From Trachythela sp. YZ-2020 (lineage: Eukaryota > Cnidaria > Anthozoa > Malacalcyonacea > Clavulariidae), in the NCBI GenBank assembly GCA_016169945.1, contig JADLSH010000254.1, forward strand, positions 1,116,001-1,180,000: a DNA stretch of 64,000 nt, written 5' to 3'. Below, piece after piece: positions 1 through 11,900 of this stretch (position 1 is the first letter of the stretch; every line of letters starts with the position of its first letter). The notes under the pieces are model-generated. The model was given only the letters and a program-made list of their open reading frames with translations, made no database searches and was not told where the DNA came from. Both the position numbers and the translations under genes were made by a program.

Positions 1-1
1 C

Positions 2-1105
2 GGACAATTTCCATTCGTCAAATTTTTCATCTGAAATACCTTCATCAATCCCTTCTTGTGAATCACAAAACAAACTTCTCGGTAAGGCTGTGTCAGATGT
101 TTCATGTTCGACCATCCTGTGCGATATTTTTGAATCTTCATTAACCCTTCCAAGATAGGCAGGCTTTTTCTTGCATTCTTTCGCGGGTACTTTCGGTACG
201 GCAGCCACATCAACCTCATTTGCCATTTCTCTCTCTACTCCTATTTCACTATCAGATGTGTGCAACATTTCATTGTTGAACTTAAAACTATCGGGAGTGC
301 ATGGCGCATGATGACTCACGCTGCTGTTTTCATCACAAACTTCCCGATAATTACTTTCCCCATCTTGAATACAAAATTCATCAATTGCAGGAATTTCATC
401 TTGTCCAACGGAATTATTGTCAAGTTCCTTGAGACTGCCTTTTCTAGTCTCAACAACAATTCCCTCCATTTCTTCGCTTTTTTTTCTGATTCCTGATTGG
501 AAATTTTTCACTACGTCAATCGGTGAAGTATCTTTTTCCTCATTCCTTTCAACTAGTTTGACACAAGTAGGGCAAGCATACGATTTACCGTCTTCGCAAT
601 TACTGAATTTATCTGCATATTCCCTGTTCTTTACTTTTTCCAATCCTACGCACCGTGCATGATAGTATTCCAAACAACCGGGATACACAAAATCACATCT
701 AAGATACCAACCGCTATCTTCTTTTTGGCAATAGCAATACACTTTATTCTTGATGCTGTTAGGCGTAAACTTTTTAGGTGCATGCCTTACTCTTCCAGAA
801 GTATGTGAATTTTGAATATTATCACCTGTATCTTTCTCTATGATGTTCACATCCAACGTATCAGAATGAACGAATTTTGTTTGTGGTTCATCATCAATGT
901 GTAATGGCTGGGAGTTGCTCTCAAATTCTGGCTGTTCTTCTTCTGGACTCAGCTCGTTGTATGCAAGTAAAAGTGGAAACTCTTCCGAAAAAGTGTCCGA
1001 CGCCAAAGAAGCTTCATCATCTTTTTTAAATCTCTGTGTTTCTATATTAGATTTAGCGAAATCACGTGCGCACTGCGATTCAGACGCTATGGTCGATCGA
1101 ATTCC
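2..1105 (-). CDS. PHD-finger protein, large internal or 3' exon (partial)
   Basis: The minus strand is open in one frame from about 1105 to the left edge with no stop, roughly 367 codons. A PHD finger lies at about 565-745: it begins VYCYCQKEDSGWYLRC, then PGC, YYHARC and CPTC, giving the Cys4-His-Cys3 zinc ligand order. PHD fingers read histone tails, so a nuclear chromatin role is inferred. Before the finger is an acidic Ser/Glu-rich stretch and a basic GRVRHAPKKF segment; after it comes a long acidic, low-complexity tail. The exon is bounded upstream by an in-frame TAG that doubles as an acceptor (cttatatag, plus-strand complement near 1106-1116), so this is not the first exon. The polypyrimidine tract is weak. 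Upstream exons were not found and the 3' end lies outside the window. The specific family is not recognised. Confidence 0.7.
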
Positions 1106-1108
1106 CTA

Positions 1109-2642
1109 TATAAGTGGCAATCAAATTGTTTTATGATAAAATATAACCGTTAAACATTTTTTCCATGAAAATGATCTTCATAGACTATGCCCTACCGTGT
1201 TGGACCATAATACTGTGCCAGACACTTGTGGTTGTTCCATATCTACTGCAAAACATTCCTATTTTAAAAAGAAATCAAATTATTCATTTTATGGTGCATG
1301 AATATGGTGCTGTTAGATAAAGTTGTCACTCCTTCTTATTCTCTTAAGGGCATAACGCATAGCGCGAATATTACGGGCAGAATGGGGTAAAAGGACATTC
1401 ACTATGCAGGTTTTACACAAAGAACGTCATCCAACTTTGTCATGTAATCGTGTGTTAGGTATTAGATATATAAATATACCTATTCCATATACGATGTCAA
1501 TTATACGAAAATTATATTTACATGACCATTAATGCTGTCAGATTTTAGATGAACGTACCATTTCGTCTTTCAATGTTTCAAATACATTTGAAGTCTCCAG
1601 CGCATATGCGTGTACCTGAAATACGTGAAAAGAATCGGATAAGGATTGAAAATGATAAAAATGAGGCTAAGAGAAAGTTTGTTACTAACTATATTGAATA
1701 TTGAAAAAGAGACACGTGTTAGTCAAGACCCGTGCGTAAAATATGCATATCCCAACTATTTAGCAAAATATGTTTCAAGGCCTTCACATGTCGCTCTATT
1801 GTTGGTCTCTGTTTCCTCATTAGATTTAGAGTCTGTAAGCGGTCGCAGGAAACGCCATTTTTTGCACATCTTTCACATTGACCACCCGTTGACATCAACC
1901 GTGCAACAGTTTTTAATCATATCATATATAAATGATGTTAATTATGGCATAAACGAAGTCAAAACTCCACGTGATTTGATTATACTATAATGCCTGTAAC
2001 TATATATAACTGATGCGTGCAAGTGTGTGATTCAGGCACGTCATGATTCGTACGTTTTCTACTGCTAGTCCGTTATGTCGAGGCCTTTCTGCGGATATAT
2101 ATTTAGCTGAGAAAAAATACGTGTTCGTCTTTAATGCTTAATTGAGCTTATTTTTTTCTCTTTTGAACAAGTGGTCATTTGTATATATCTATACAGCAAG
2201 TAATAGATACACAAGAAAAAATGTAGTAGAACCATCAGTTTTAAATGCCGCTTAATTACGCAATTTTTCCCCGAGCAAACAGCGACGCGTGAGCACTGTT
2301 CCGGGCGCGAGGGTACTAATGCTAACCCTTAAGAACTAACAATGGGGCCACAGTAATTGGCTGACGCTGTTGTGGACTCCCTGCCATTGAGGCGAAGTTG
2401 AATAAAAAAAAAAAAAAAAATGCTGCTTGGTGATTTATATACACCGTGAAGAGAAGAACTAGCCGATTTAAATTCATCAATGCTCACGGGCGCATGGCTA
2501 CGTTTCATGGGTGCCTTATAGGTAGTCCTTTTTGCGAACACTTTGTCAGGAGCTAATGGAATGAGCGAAGTTATAGAAAGCATGAGAAACGTTTTACTAA
2601 AAAAGTAAAATATAAGGAAAGTTTGTTATTATTGTTCATGAT
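1109..2642. other. No recognisable gene; AT-rich sequence
   Basis: Likely intron or intergenic DNA upstream of the PHD exon. A 114-codon plus-strand ORF (1646-1990) and an 84-codon minus-strand ORF (2329-2583) have no recognisable motif. The latter reads through an A-run at about 2403-2420, giving a poly-Phe stretch. I see no RNA gene. Confidence 0.5.
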
Positions 2643-2833
2643 TATACAATTACTTTATGGTTTCCGTGTTTGGATGGCCTGATCCAAACACGCGGGAATG
2701 TTTAGGAAGTTAAGAAAGCGCGCACTGAACGAGCGGAGTGATTTGGAGCTTTTCTCTTAACTTGAGCAAAACATCGACAGCATTGGATCAGGCCATCCAA
2801 ACACACAAACCAAACTACAAAGTAATTGTAAAA
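2643..2833. mobile_element. Foldback MITE with ~45-bp inverted ends
   Basis: Left arm 'tacaattacttt...gtgtttggatggcctgatcc' (2644-2692) is matched in inverse by 2783-2831. The arm itself contains the palindromic core GTTTGGATGGCCTGATCCAA. A third, isolated copy of the core sits at about 2862-2896 and is followed by an unrelated segment. No coding capacity. The target duplication is not clear, so the superfamily is unassigned. Confidence 0.6.
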
Positions 2834-2861
2834 AATAATTTAATAAATACATGATAGTCTT

Positions 2862-2896
2862 CCGTGTTTGGATGGCCTGATCCAAACACGGGTTTC
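2862..2896. repeat. Solo copy of the palindromic MITE core
   Basis: Repeats the core of the MITE at 2643-2833: GTGTTTGGATGGCCTGATCC followed by AAACACG. The copy is itself an inverted repeat able to form a hairpin. Confidence 0.55.
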
Positions 2897-4998
2897 GACC
2901 AATCAGAGCACGCGTAAAATACATGTTATTTTATAAAAGTATTTTACTCTAAAACTGCTACTTTATATACATAGTTTTTTTCATGTATCAGTCCAGTACG
3001 TTAACTAAGGTAAACCAAAATAGATTTCCCTAATATTTCCTTCCAGTTTTCCTTCCAAACTATTACAATAATGATTCAAATTTTCATCACATATTTGAAG
3101 TAAATGAAAACGCTTAATATTAATGGCGCTAGCCTTGAGTGCGTCGAAAAGCGGGCAGTTATAGGGAATTCAATTCAGTTTTCCCAGCAAACATTTTGCC
3201 TAAATCCGGATTCCCAGATACCCGACACGGCCACTGATTTCCAGCAGCACAAACATAATGCTGTGCTCCTCCCTTTTTTCCAGATAAAGAATATTGGAAT
3301 TCCAGCTCTCGTTTTTAATATCCTTTCATGAAACTAATCCTACGAAATATAATTCTGGTTTTGAGCAAACAGGGCTTTGAATAATAGATTTTCCAACGAA
3401 AAAGCTTCGTAATGTTTGGGAACTCTCTTTGTATGACTGTGGCGAGGTGTAGCTGTATTTCTAGTTTATTTCATAGTCGTGTCTATATTATACTGTCCTG
3501 AAATTACAACGATTAGGATTAAGGGTTAGGATTAAGGTTACAGTTAGGATTAGGGTCAAGGTTAGGATTACGATTGGAGTTAGGATAAAGATTAAATTTG
3601 TATTAAAATTTAGGTTGCTAATATGGAAATTGAACTGACATATGGGATCAATCGTCGAATATTCTTAAATTAGAAAGGGTACAGTATTTCAAGTTTACAT
3701 AGGAAGACTTTTCAATGCTATGATATATATGATATGATGATAGCTGTGTTTTCTCATGAATGTTTTCCTTTTAAGATAAAAGGTTTTTGGACGTACTTAA
3801 GCATTCAAACTTCCTGAACGATTACCCATGAAAAATTATACGCTTGAGGCAAAAGAGGCGCTGGAATATTCTGTAGCAGTTGATCGTTGAGTGATTTGTC
3901 CATGCCAGAACAAAAGAAAGGATACTATTGTTATCCTAAATTGGAAGAGCAAATGTCCATTTTATAAAGTAGACAATTCTAATCGTGTACAAAGCTGTCA
4001 TAAAAGCAAACGCTATGGGAATGTTCAGTGTGGGAACAGTAAACTTATTGCGTGCACGTCTGCTTGACGTCTTGACACGTATGCGGGCATTTATTGTTAA
4101 CGTGATGACAGAAAGAAAACATTATTCATATTGCATGTACTGCGTCAAAATCAGGTCAAATTATTTAATGTTTATCAGTTCATTTAATGTTCATCAGTTC
4201 ATGGTGCTTCAAATACGCAGCACTGTACTCTGCACGTGACGCACGTCGTAAGAACTGTGCAGGCTCTGAACATCTTACATCTAAAACAATTATACATACA
4301 TGGCAGAACCACGGCACAAATTGTTGATTTAGCCACATTCTTTAACTTCCGTTGATATGGGCTTATGGTGCACTTTAAATTTATACCTATTTGGTTAATA
4401 ACATAATAATAATTAATATTTCGACTGTATTAAATACGACATTTACGTCATATAAAAATTGAAATAAGATTTCGTATATATGAGAAATAATGCATATATT
4501 TGTTTATACAATGTATAGTAATTGATCAAGATTTAGCCCAAAGTTTAACTATATCTGCGAAGTTTTAACTGAATATAACGGAAACAAGAGCCAAATTAGA
4601 CGTATTACGGGAATCAGAGCCTATACCAACAAACGTATTTATTACTTATATTAGATTATAAAATTTCGAATCTTCAAAAATCTGAGGGGGTGTGTCTGCC
4701 CCATATACAGTACGTTATCGCGGAAAACATGCCCTTGCGCAACTATACATGTACTGAATTCAGAAATAATAGCTGTAATTTTATTGCAATTTAACTGTTA
4801 TTTTTCAGCAGGCAGCTGCCATCTCCTATATGTAATTTTCAGGTAAATCATAAATTTGATATAATGAAAATTGGGAAAATTAAAGTGATTATTGAAAACC
4901 AGTAATATTATATAGATTGAAAATGAAAACAGAGCATGCATCATACCTTATCCTCGGACTCATTAGAAATATTCGCAGTTTCTTTTCTTTCAAAGTAC
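2897..4998. other. No recognisable gene; contains a telomere-like degenerate tract
   Basis: AT-rich sequence. Short ORFs at 3104-3331 and 3985-4239 carry no motif. The only structured feature is the degenerate GATTAGG/TTAGGG-like tract at 3511-3590. A short 18-bp tandem duplication (tttaatgttcatcagttcat, two copies) lies near 4165-4202. Confidence 0.5.
3511..3590. repeat. Degenerate telomere-like hexamer/heptamer tract
   Basis: About a dozen imperfect units of the type gattagg, ttaggg, ttaagg and gttagg run head to tail. Metazoan telomeres, including cnidarian ones, are TTAGGG, so this looks like a decayed interstitial telomeric repeat or a microsatellite of the same motif. Confidence 0.55.
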
Positions 4999-5140
4999 TT
5001 GTCTTGAAAGTTTTGTGTTTCGCTTCCAGTCCGTGTACAGTTGTTTTCTTTTCGATGTTGTATTTCCTACCCCACATTTTGTGAGAACAACTTCAATATC
5101 CTTCAGCTTTTCTCCATCCCTCGTCAAACTGTTCGTCACA
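4999..5140 (-). CDS. Possible short minus-strand exon, unrecognised
   Basis: On the minus strand a possible acceptor (gctgcag) is followed by 142 nt open in one frame. It encodes a charged, protein-like segment (DGEKLKDIEVVLTKCG then KRKQLYTDWKR) and ends at a possible donor (gtactt). A second frame through the same bases is also open to a better donor (gtatga at ~4950), so the segment could instead be a frameshifted pseudogene. No family recognised. Confidence 0.25.
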
Positions 5141-5666
5141 CTGCAGCATTACTGCAATAACATGCTCTATATCAGATGTTCTTTTGTAAAAACCTGTAAA
5201 TATATGGTTTAGTAAAATTTAAAAGAGAATTATGATATCGCACAAAAATGTAACAGAGATAATCCTTATTCGTTAAAATCAAATTTGGTCTATAATTTGT
5301 TGACTTACCATATTCGATTGTCTTTTATTTAATCTTGGTACAAATTAAAGGAGAATAATATTATATTTCTAACAGAAAAGTTAGAGACTCTGCAAACCTG
5401 TTCTGCACAACACAAATTTGCAATATTATGCTATAATTTCAAATATGCAAGTCGTGGCTACAATCAATCGACGAGCTTGCGTGATTGAGCAACATATGTG
5501 TTAATTGATTATTTGTGTATACTTGTGACAGATCTCAATAAAACCCACGCATATGCTCTTGGGCTTGGCGCCTTTGGCAGATAAAGCAATTAGTACAAAG
5601 ATTATATAGTCTGTTCCAGCCTGAGTCTGTTCAGAACGAAGACTAGATATCGTTGTCAACTGCAAG

Positions 5667-6788
5667 ATGACTGAAACTTCAGATGTTACCAGTAAGTGTA
5701 AAAATATAATGTATATCTGTAATATGCTTTTAAACACACATCTTGTGGTAACACTGAATATTAAACTTTTAGTGTCAGTGCCGTCTGGAAGTCATGACGT
5801 CACGGGAGAACGAAGCACATCAGATGTTGATGTGCAAAGAAAACTCTCAGGTTAGAAGTGCATCTATTTTCTGTTTTTTGCCAATTTAAGGCAAAAAAGA
5901 TCAAACGTATATAAACTGCTTTAAGAGATTGTTAAAGTTCCGTTAGTAGCGCCGATGTAATCCCTCGGCAATCAAGACGATCTGTATTTATTGTACTTTA
6001 ATTAAATAATTGTACTTTAATTAAATAATTAATTAATTATTTATGCTATCTTTTAGAAATTGAACGCCAAATAAAAGAAATTGCAGGTATACAAACATTT
6101 ATTAATCTTCGTATAGTTAAATTCAAAGTTTCTTTATATATTTCAAGGATTATACAAAGGTATAAATTATATTTGCCACGTTTCGGAGTTTTTACTGCCC
6201 GTCTTCAGGCTTCATCTAATGTTTTAATGCTTTTACACCAACAAGTCGCGTATAATTGCGTAATCTTTACTGTCATTTCGCACACGTGATTCAAAATAAT
6301 TTACGCGCGCGCGTACTTTAAATTGCGTTCCTTGAAATACATAAATAAAGCTAAACTAGCTAAAGACAGCATTTATTCTCACCCTGTCAATGTATGAAAG
6401 ATGTTTCATATAATGTTATACACTCCTTGAAATGCATGTAGGAATTGTTCAGAAGAGGACGGCACCAGCTGAGGTACAGGAGGAACTGGTACATAACATT
6501 GGTAAGAAACACATCATTTTCATACATGAAGAACATTATATCGACCATATGAAAGTGAGAAATTCGACAGCAATCAAGAGCCAATCACCTAAAATCCTTT
6601 TCCTTACAGATCTCATATGCTGGAACTGTTCGGGTAAAGGGCATCCCAGAAGACTGTGCCCTTCGCCCATGACATACAGGGGAGGGAGGGGAGGAAGAGG
6701 AGGAAGAGGCACACGAGGAGTAGGGGCAAGAGGAGTAAGGAACAAGAGGAGGAAGAGGTGGCAGAGGCGGCGGAAGGAGGGGGGGTAG
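5667..6788 (+). CDS. Small CCHC zinc-knuckle protein with RGG tail, five exons
   Basis: Exons 5667-5691, 5773-5850, 6057-6086, 6442-6501 and 6610-6788 join in frame across four GT-AG introns to 372 nt (123 residues and TAG). The N-terminus (MTETSDVTMSVPSGSHDVTG) is Ser/Thr-rich and is followed by a short helix-prone EIERQIKEIAG segment. The last exon encodes CWNCSGKGHPRRLC, an exact CX2CX4HX4C zinc knuckle, then a Gly-Arg RGG-box tail ending in a very basic stretch (RRKRWQRRRKEGG). Zinc knuckle plus RGG box is the usual make-up of single-stranded RNA/DNA-binding proteins and of retroelement Gag nucleocapsids. RNA binding is inferred. Exon 3 is a 30-nt microexon. The ATG follows a stop-bounded leader but upstream exons cannot be excluded. 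The introns argue against a recent retro-copy. No specific orthologue recognised. Confidence 0.6.
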
Positions 6789-6984
6789 AGGTGCAAGAGA
6801 GGGGCGGGGTAAATACGTTGTACATTTTAATTGAACAATTATTTATACTTATATTATACATTTTAATTGAATACATATTTTTGTTATACATCCAAACCAC
6901 TTAAGTTCTCTAAGCTTCTGCTCAGCAACAAATTCATGCATACCAATATAGAAAGAGCGCAAAGTCTGCTATACAACAGGATGT

Positions 6985-9930
6985 GTTATAGATGTGTTAG
7001 AGTTGTGACATATCTTTGACTTCGCATACTGGCAATTCTCGTATATCATGAAAATCTCAAGTTTACAGCGCCTGCGACTTTATATGCTATATACCATTGG
7101 AAAGAGCGTGACATTTTCTAAAAAAGCTTGAATTTAACGCAATCGTATGTGTTGAATTTGGGCAAACGCGTCTTCAAGATTTATGTTTACGATGTGTAAT
7201 TCTATAATCTGGCATAAGTAAACGCGCGCTATTGTCGCTTGAATTATTATCGCTAAGATTTCGAATTTACAACGTCTTCGCCGGAAATCGCTGTATACTG
7301 TATCATTCGAAAGATTGCAAACTCTGTACAACATACGTACTCGAATTTGAAAGCAATCGTATAGTGGAATTCGCGCAAACGCTATATATAGTTGTGATAT
7401 ATATTTGAGTTCGCATACTTGCAATTCTCGTATGGCATAAAAACTTCAAGATTACTGCGCATGTGACTCTACATGCTATATACAGTTGGAAAGGGTGTAC
7501 AATTTTATACAATAACGTCAATAAGTTTGAGTTCAAATTAGCAATCGTATGTGTTGAATTTGCGCGTCTTGAATATTTTTGTCAACGCCGTAATTTATAA
7601 TCTGGCATATGTCAAAATCTCGAGTGCCGCAAATCGCTGTAAACCATTAGAAAGACTGCAAAATTTTGTACAATATATTGGAATTTGAAAGCAACCGTAT
7701 GAGTGGAATTCGCGCAAACGCTATATAAACATCGCTGTCTTGTAGTTGTGATATATATTTGAGTTCGCATACTCGCAACTCTCGTATAGCATAAAAACTT
7801 CAAGATTATTGCGCTTGTGACTCTACATGCTATGTACCGTTGGAAAGAGCGTACAATTTTATACAATAAGTTTGAGTTCAAAAGCAATCGTATTTGTTGA
7901 ATTTGCGCACAGTTAGCAAGCGTGTATTGAATATATATGTCAACGCCATGTAATTCTATAATCTGGCATATGTCAAAAAGCGCTATTGTCGCTTAAGTAA
8001 TCCTTAAAATCTCGAGTTTACAAAGCTTGCACCGCAAATCGCTGTAAACCATTAGAAAGATTGGAATATTGTGTACAACATACTTGAATTTGAAAGCAAT
8101 AGTATGAGTGGAATTCGCGCAAACGCTATCTAAACATAGCGCCGTACAGTTGTGATATACATTTGAGTTCGCAATATCGCATTTCATAAAAAAATCAAGT
8201 TTACTGCATTTATGACCCTACATGCAAGATATCGTTGGAAAGAGCGTACGATTTTATACAGTATGGTTGAGTTCAAAAGCAATTGTATTTGTTGAATTTA
8301 CGCAGGCGTGTCTTGAATATTTATGTTAAGACCATGTAATTCTATAATCTGGCATATGTAAGCGCGCGCTATTGTCTCTTGCGTAGTCCTTAAAATCTTG
8401 AATTTACACTGCCTGCGCCGCAAATCGCTGTATACCATTAGAACAAATGCACAATTTTATACAATATGCTTGATTTTGAAGGCAATCGCATGATTGAAAT
8501 TCGTGCAAAGGCTATCTAATCATAGATGTGTTATAGTTGTGACATATATTTGACATCGTATAGTGGCAAATATTGTATATCATGAAAATCTCAAGTTTAC
8601 CGCGCCTGTGATCTTACATCAGTATAGTATGCAGCATACCATTGGAAAAAGCGTAAAATTATGTACAATATGTGGGAGGTCGAAAGAAATCGTATGTGTT
8701 GAATTTTCGCAAGCGCGTATTGAATATTTATATTAACGCCATGTAATTATATAATCTGGAATATGTAAACGAGCGATATTGTCTCTTGAGTAATCTTTGA
8801 AATCTCAAGTTTGCACAGCTTGCGCCACAAATCGCTGTAGACCATTAGAAAGATTGGAAGATTCTTTACAACATACTTGAATTTGAAAGCAATAGTATAA
8901 GTGTAATTCGTGCAAACGCTCTCTAACCATAGACGCCGTACAGTTGTATATATAGATATATACAGATATATATTTGAGTTCGCATAATTGCAAATCTGGT
9001 ATATCATAAAAACTTCAAGTTTACTGCGTTTGTGACGCTACATGCTATATATCGTTCGAAAGAGCGTAAAAGGTTATACAATATGCTCGAGTTCAGAAGC
9101 AATCGTATGTGTTGAATTTGCGCAAGCGTGTCTTGAATATTTATGTTAATGCCATGTATTGCTATAATCTGCAATATGTAAACGCGCGCTATTGTATCTT
9201 GAGTAATCCTTAAAATCTTGAGTTTAGAACGTCTGCGCCGCAAGTTGCTGTTCATCATTAAAAAGATTACACATTTTTGTACAATATACTTTATTTTGAA
9301 AGCAATCACATGAGTGCAATTCGTACTAATGCTATCTAAACATAGACGTGTTATATTTGTGACATATACTTGACTTCGCATAGTGGCAAGTCTCGTATAT
9401 CGTGAAAATCTCAAGTTTACCGCGGCTGTGACCTTACGTGCAGTATACCACTGGAAAAAGATAAAAGTTTGTACAATATGCGTCAGTTCAGAATCAATCG
9501 TATGTATTAAGTTACGCAAGCGTGTCTTGAATATTTATGTCAACGCCATGTAATTCTATAATCTGGCATATGTAAGCGCGCGCTATTGTCTCTTGCGTAG
9601 TCCTTAAAATCTTGAATTTACGACGTCTGCGCCGCAAATCGCTGTGTATAATTAGAAAGATTGCAACGTTTTGTACAACATACTTGAATTTGGAAGCAAT
9701 CGTATTTGTGGAAATTCGTGCAAACGCTATCTAAACACATAGACGTCTTATAGTTACATATATTCGGATATATTTGAGTTGGCATACTGGCGAGTTTCGC
9801 ATATCATGAACATCTCAAGTTTACCGGGCCTGTGACCTTAAATGCTCTTTACCATTGGAAAGATTCTGCACAACTGTACCTGTGTAATCGTAGCAATCGA
9901 TTTCGCGAAGATGCTGTCTTAATGCTGTAT
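6985..9930. repeat. Satellite array: ~400-bp dimers of two ~200-bp half-units
   Basis: Landmark phrases recur at near-constant spacing. 'tgttgaatttgcgcaagcg' and variants occur near 7150, 7552, 7896, 8291, 8697, 9110 and 9506 (steps of about 344-413). 'ctataatctggcatatgtaa' alternates with 'gttcgcatactggcaa', showing that each repeat is a dimer of two diverged homologous halves. About seven dimers are present with substantial divergence. Chance ORFs on the minus strand, the longest 171 codons at 9004-9519, are read-through of the repeat, not genes. Confidence 0.8.
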
Positions 9931-10480
9931 GTGGGAAGGCGCATATTCGGTAAGTCTCCTATATCATGATAATTTCGTTTTTATAGTGGGTGCAATTATA
10001 TTGTTACAAATTATTGAATATAACATTAAATATCTACAATATATTGGAATTTCAAAACAATACTATGTGCTTGTTTCTTGCAAGTTGCAAATGCTTTTCT
10101 AAGTATAAAAGTTCAATATTCTGTGGCATATGGAATCACATACTATGCACAGCGTCTTAAATCTTAAATTTCTCCTACAAAAAGGATGGTTTTCATCGTT
10201 TACTCCAAGCAATGGATAGATACGTTATACTGCTCAAGTTACTGCTTGGTTTTAACAAGAAGTACCGTAAAATTAGCTAGAAATTAAGTTTCGTAAAATC
10301 TACTTTTCAGTGATTGAATGCAGTTGAATGTGCGGCCCAATATGAGGCTCAATCCGAGGCCGAATCTGAGGCCCAATCCGAGGCTACCTTCACAGTGGTT
10401 GCATTGCGTTCCCTTGCGTTTGAAGTTATTCGGCAAAACGCGAAGATATTTAATAGGAAGCTAAACTGTCATGCGCCAGT
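9931..10480. other. No gene; short 12-bp degenerate tandem repeat
   Basis: The satellite decays into unique sequence. At about 10334-10385 four imperfect copies of 'caatccgaggct' lie in tandem; the ORF over them (AQYEAQSEAESEAQSEA) is a by-product. Confidence 0.5.
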
Positions 10481-11900
10481 CAGGGGCGGATCCAGGGGTA
10501 GTCAACCCGGTCACGCGACTAGGGTAAAAAATTGCGAAGTTAATTAATTCGAATTCAAATCGCGGTCCAGTTATCATATTGGTTCAATGGCGTCAGCATA
10601 TTTAAGTTTGTAGTCCAGTAATTACATTGCGTTCAGCGGTAAAGGTTTATGTAAAGCAATATGATGACCAGTCAAAACAGCGGTCTTCCGCTTGAATCTT
10701 GACCGACTTGGTGGCAAATCTGGTCATTTGATTGGTTAGCAGCGATGTTGACCACTTTCCGGGGAGTTCTGACCGGGCAACTCATCAGGGGCACAAATAT
10801 AAGCTCTGCCATTGGCCAATCTTAAAAAATATCTGAGTTCTCATTGGCTGCATAATTTTGACCGATCAGAGCGAGTCAGCCTGATCAGCCTGAATATATT
10901 TATAGAACTGCAAAGGTTCAACAAAGTAGCACAGCCAGAAATCCGAATGTCTGCTAGTATTTAAGATATTGAAGTTGATCTAAAGAAGCGAATAGACGCT
11001 TCACCGAAGAGTTCTGTTGAAGAGCTAGTGAGCGCCATCAACAACACAAGCTTTTGCTTTGGGAGAAATTTTGGTGCCGAATCATATACATCCCGAAGTA
11101 CGTTCGAGATCGAAAGAGCAACTGTTGTACGGCCCTAAGGTAAGGTCCTATACTGTTTATTTGTGCGCAAAGTATTGACCCGCGTAGGTGATGAGGTGAA
11201 CTGATTTACATAATATTGCGGTCAAGACTTTGACTCGACGCTTTATAATAATATACTTTATAGATAAGATTTACAGCGAACCAAGTTTAATACCCAGGCG
11301 AATCGGAAGTTTGTTTATGCTTTTTGTGGACTAATGTTAGTTTAATATCATCTATATCTATACTGGATTTATATAATGTATATGGAGCAATATGCAAAGG
11401 CAATACCACATGGCATAGCTTGGTGTAAATGTGTAATACGATCATGTGTTATTTTGTGAAATTCATGTTTTTAATCCACAGCCACAGACGTAGTTTCAAA
11501 GAGCACACATTCAATGATTCAAATATTTAAATGTCTGATCAAGTGAAGTGAAATCCCTAAGGAGTGATTTGTAATATGCAAAGGCAATACCACATGGCAT
11601 AGCTTGGTGTAAATGTGTAATACGATCATGTGTTATTTTGTGATGGAGTCATGTTTTGGAGTCAGTGAGACTGAAAATTGCTATATGGGTCCCATCTTAT
11701 GAGGTTAATTTTTGGCTGAAGCTGCTCCCGGAGTGCCGCAAATGGTGTTTCCGAGGTTCAAAAATTTTCTGGGGGGGCATGCCCCCAGACCCCTCTAGGT
11801 TGCTCGCGCCTTTGGCGCTCGGCCAATTTTGCGCCTGCGGCGCAAACTTGGATTGTCAGATATTTTGACTAACGTACAAAAAATCCTGGATCCGCCCCTG
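10481..11900. mobile_element. hAT-like non-autonomous element, ~1.4 kb
   Basis: Inverted termini CAGGGGCGGATCCAGG (10481) and CCTGGATCCGCCCCTG (ending 11900) are perfect complements and start with CAGGG, typical of hAT. Flanks tgcgccagt / tgcgccttg suggest a damaged target duplication. The interior holds three CCAAT-like boxes, a TATA box and a short open frame near 10.9-11.1 kb. It also holds a 66-bp direct duplication (11390-11455 and 11575-11640, 'atgcaaaggcaataccacat') and a G7 run with its complement near 11770-11790. The 70-codon ORF at 11656-11868 is probably incidental. Confidence 0.65.
10730..10908 (+). promoter_or_regulatory. Candidate CCAAT/TATA promoter inside the hAT-like element
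   Basis: ATTGG/CCAAT motifs occur near 10731, 10812 and 10843, followed by 'gaatatatttatagaac' (about 10892-10908), a good TATA box. An ATG lies about 40-50 bp downstream (10947), but its frame hits TAA after five codons. After that stop the same frame stays open for about 58 codons (DIEVDLKKRIDASPKSSVEE...) to about 11142. Either a captured, now broken gene start or a promoter for a non-coding transcript. Inference from motif spacing only. Confidence 0.35.

Noticed and set aside
6536..6904. ORFs on both strands over the RGG-box exon
   Set aside because: Shadows of the Gly-Arg codon repeat in the CCHC gene's last exon.
9004..9519. 171-codon minus-strand ORF
   Set aside because: Lies wholly within the satellite; similar short frames recur in each repeat unit and no motif is present.
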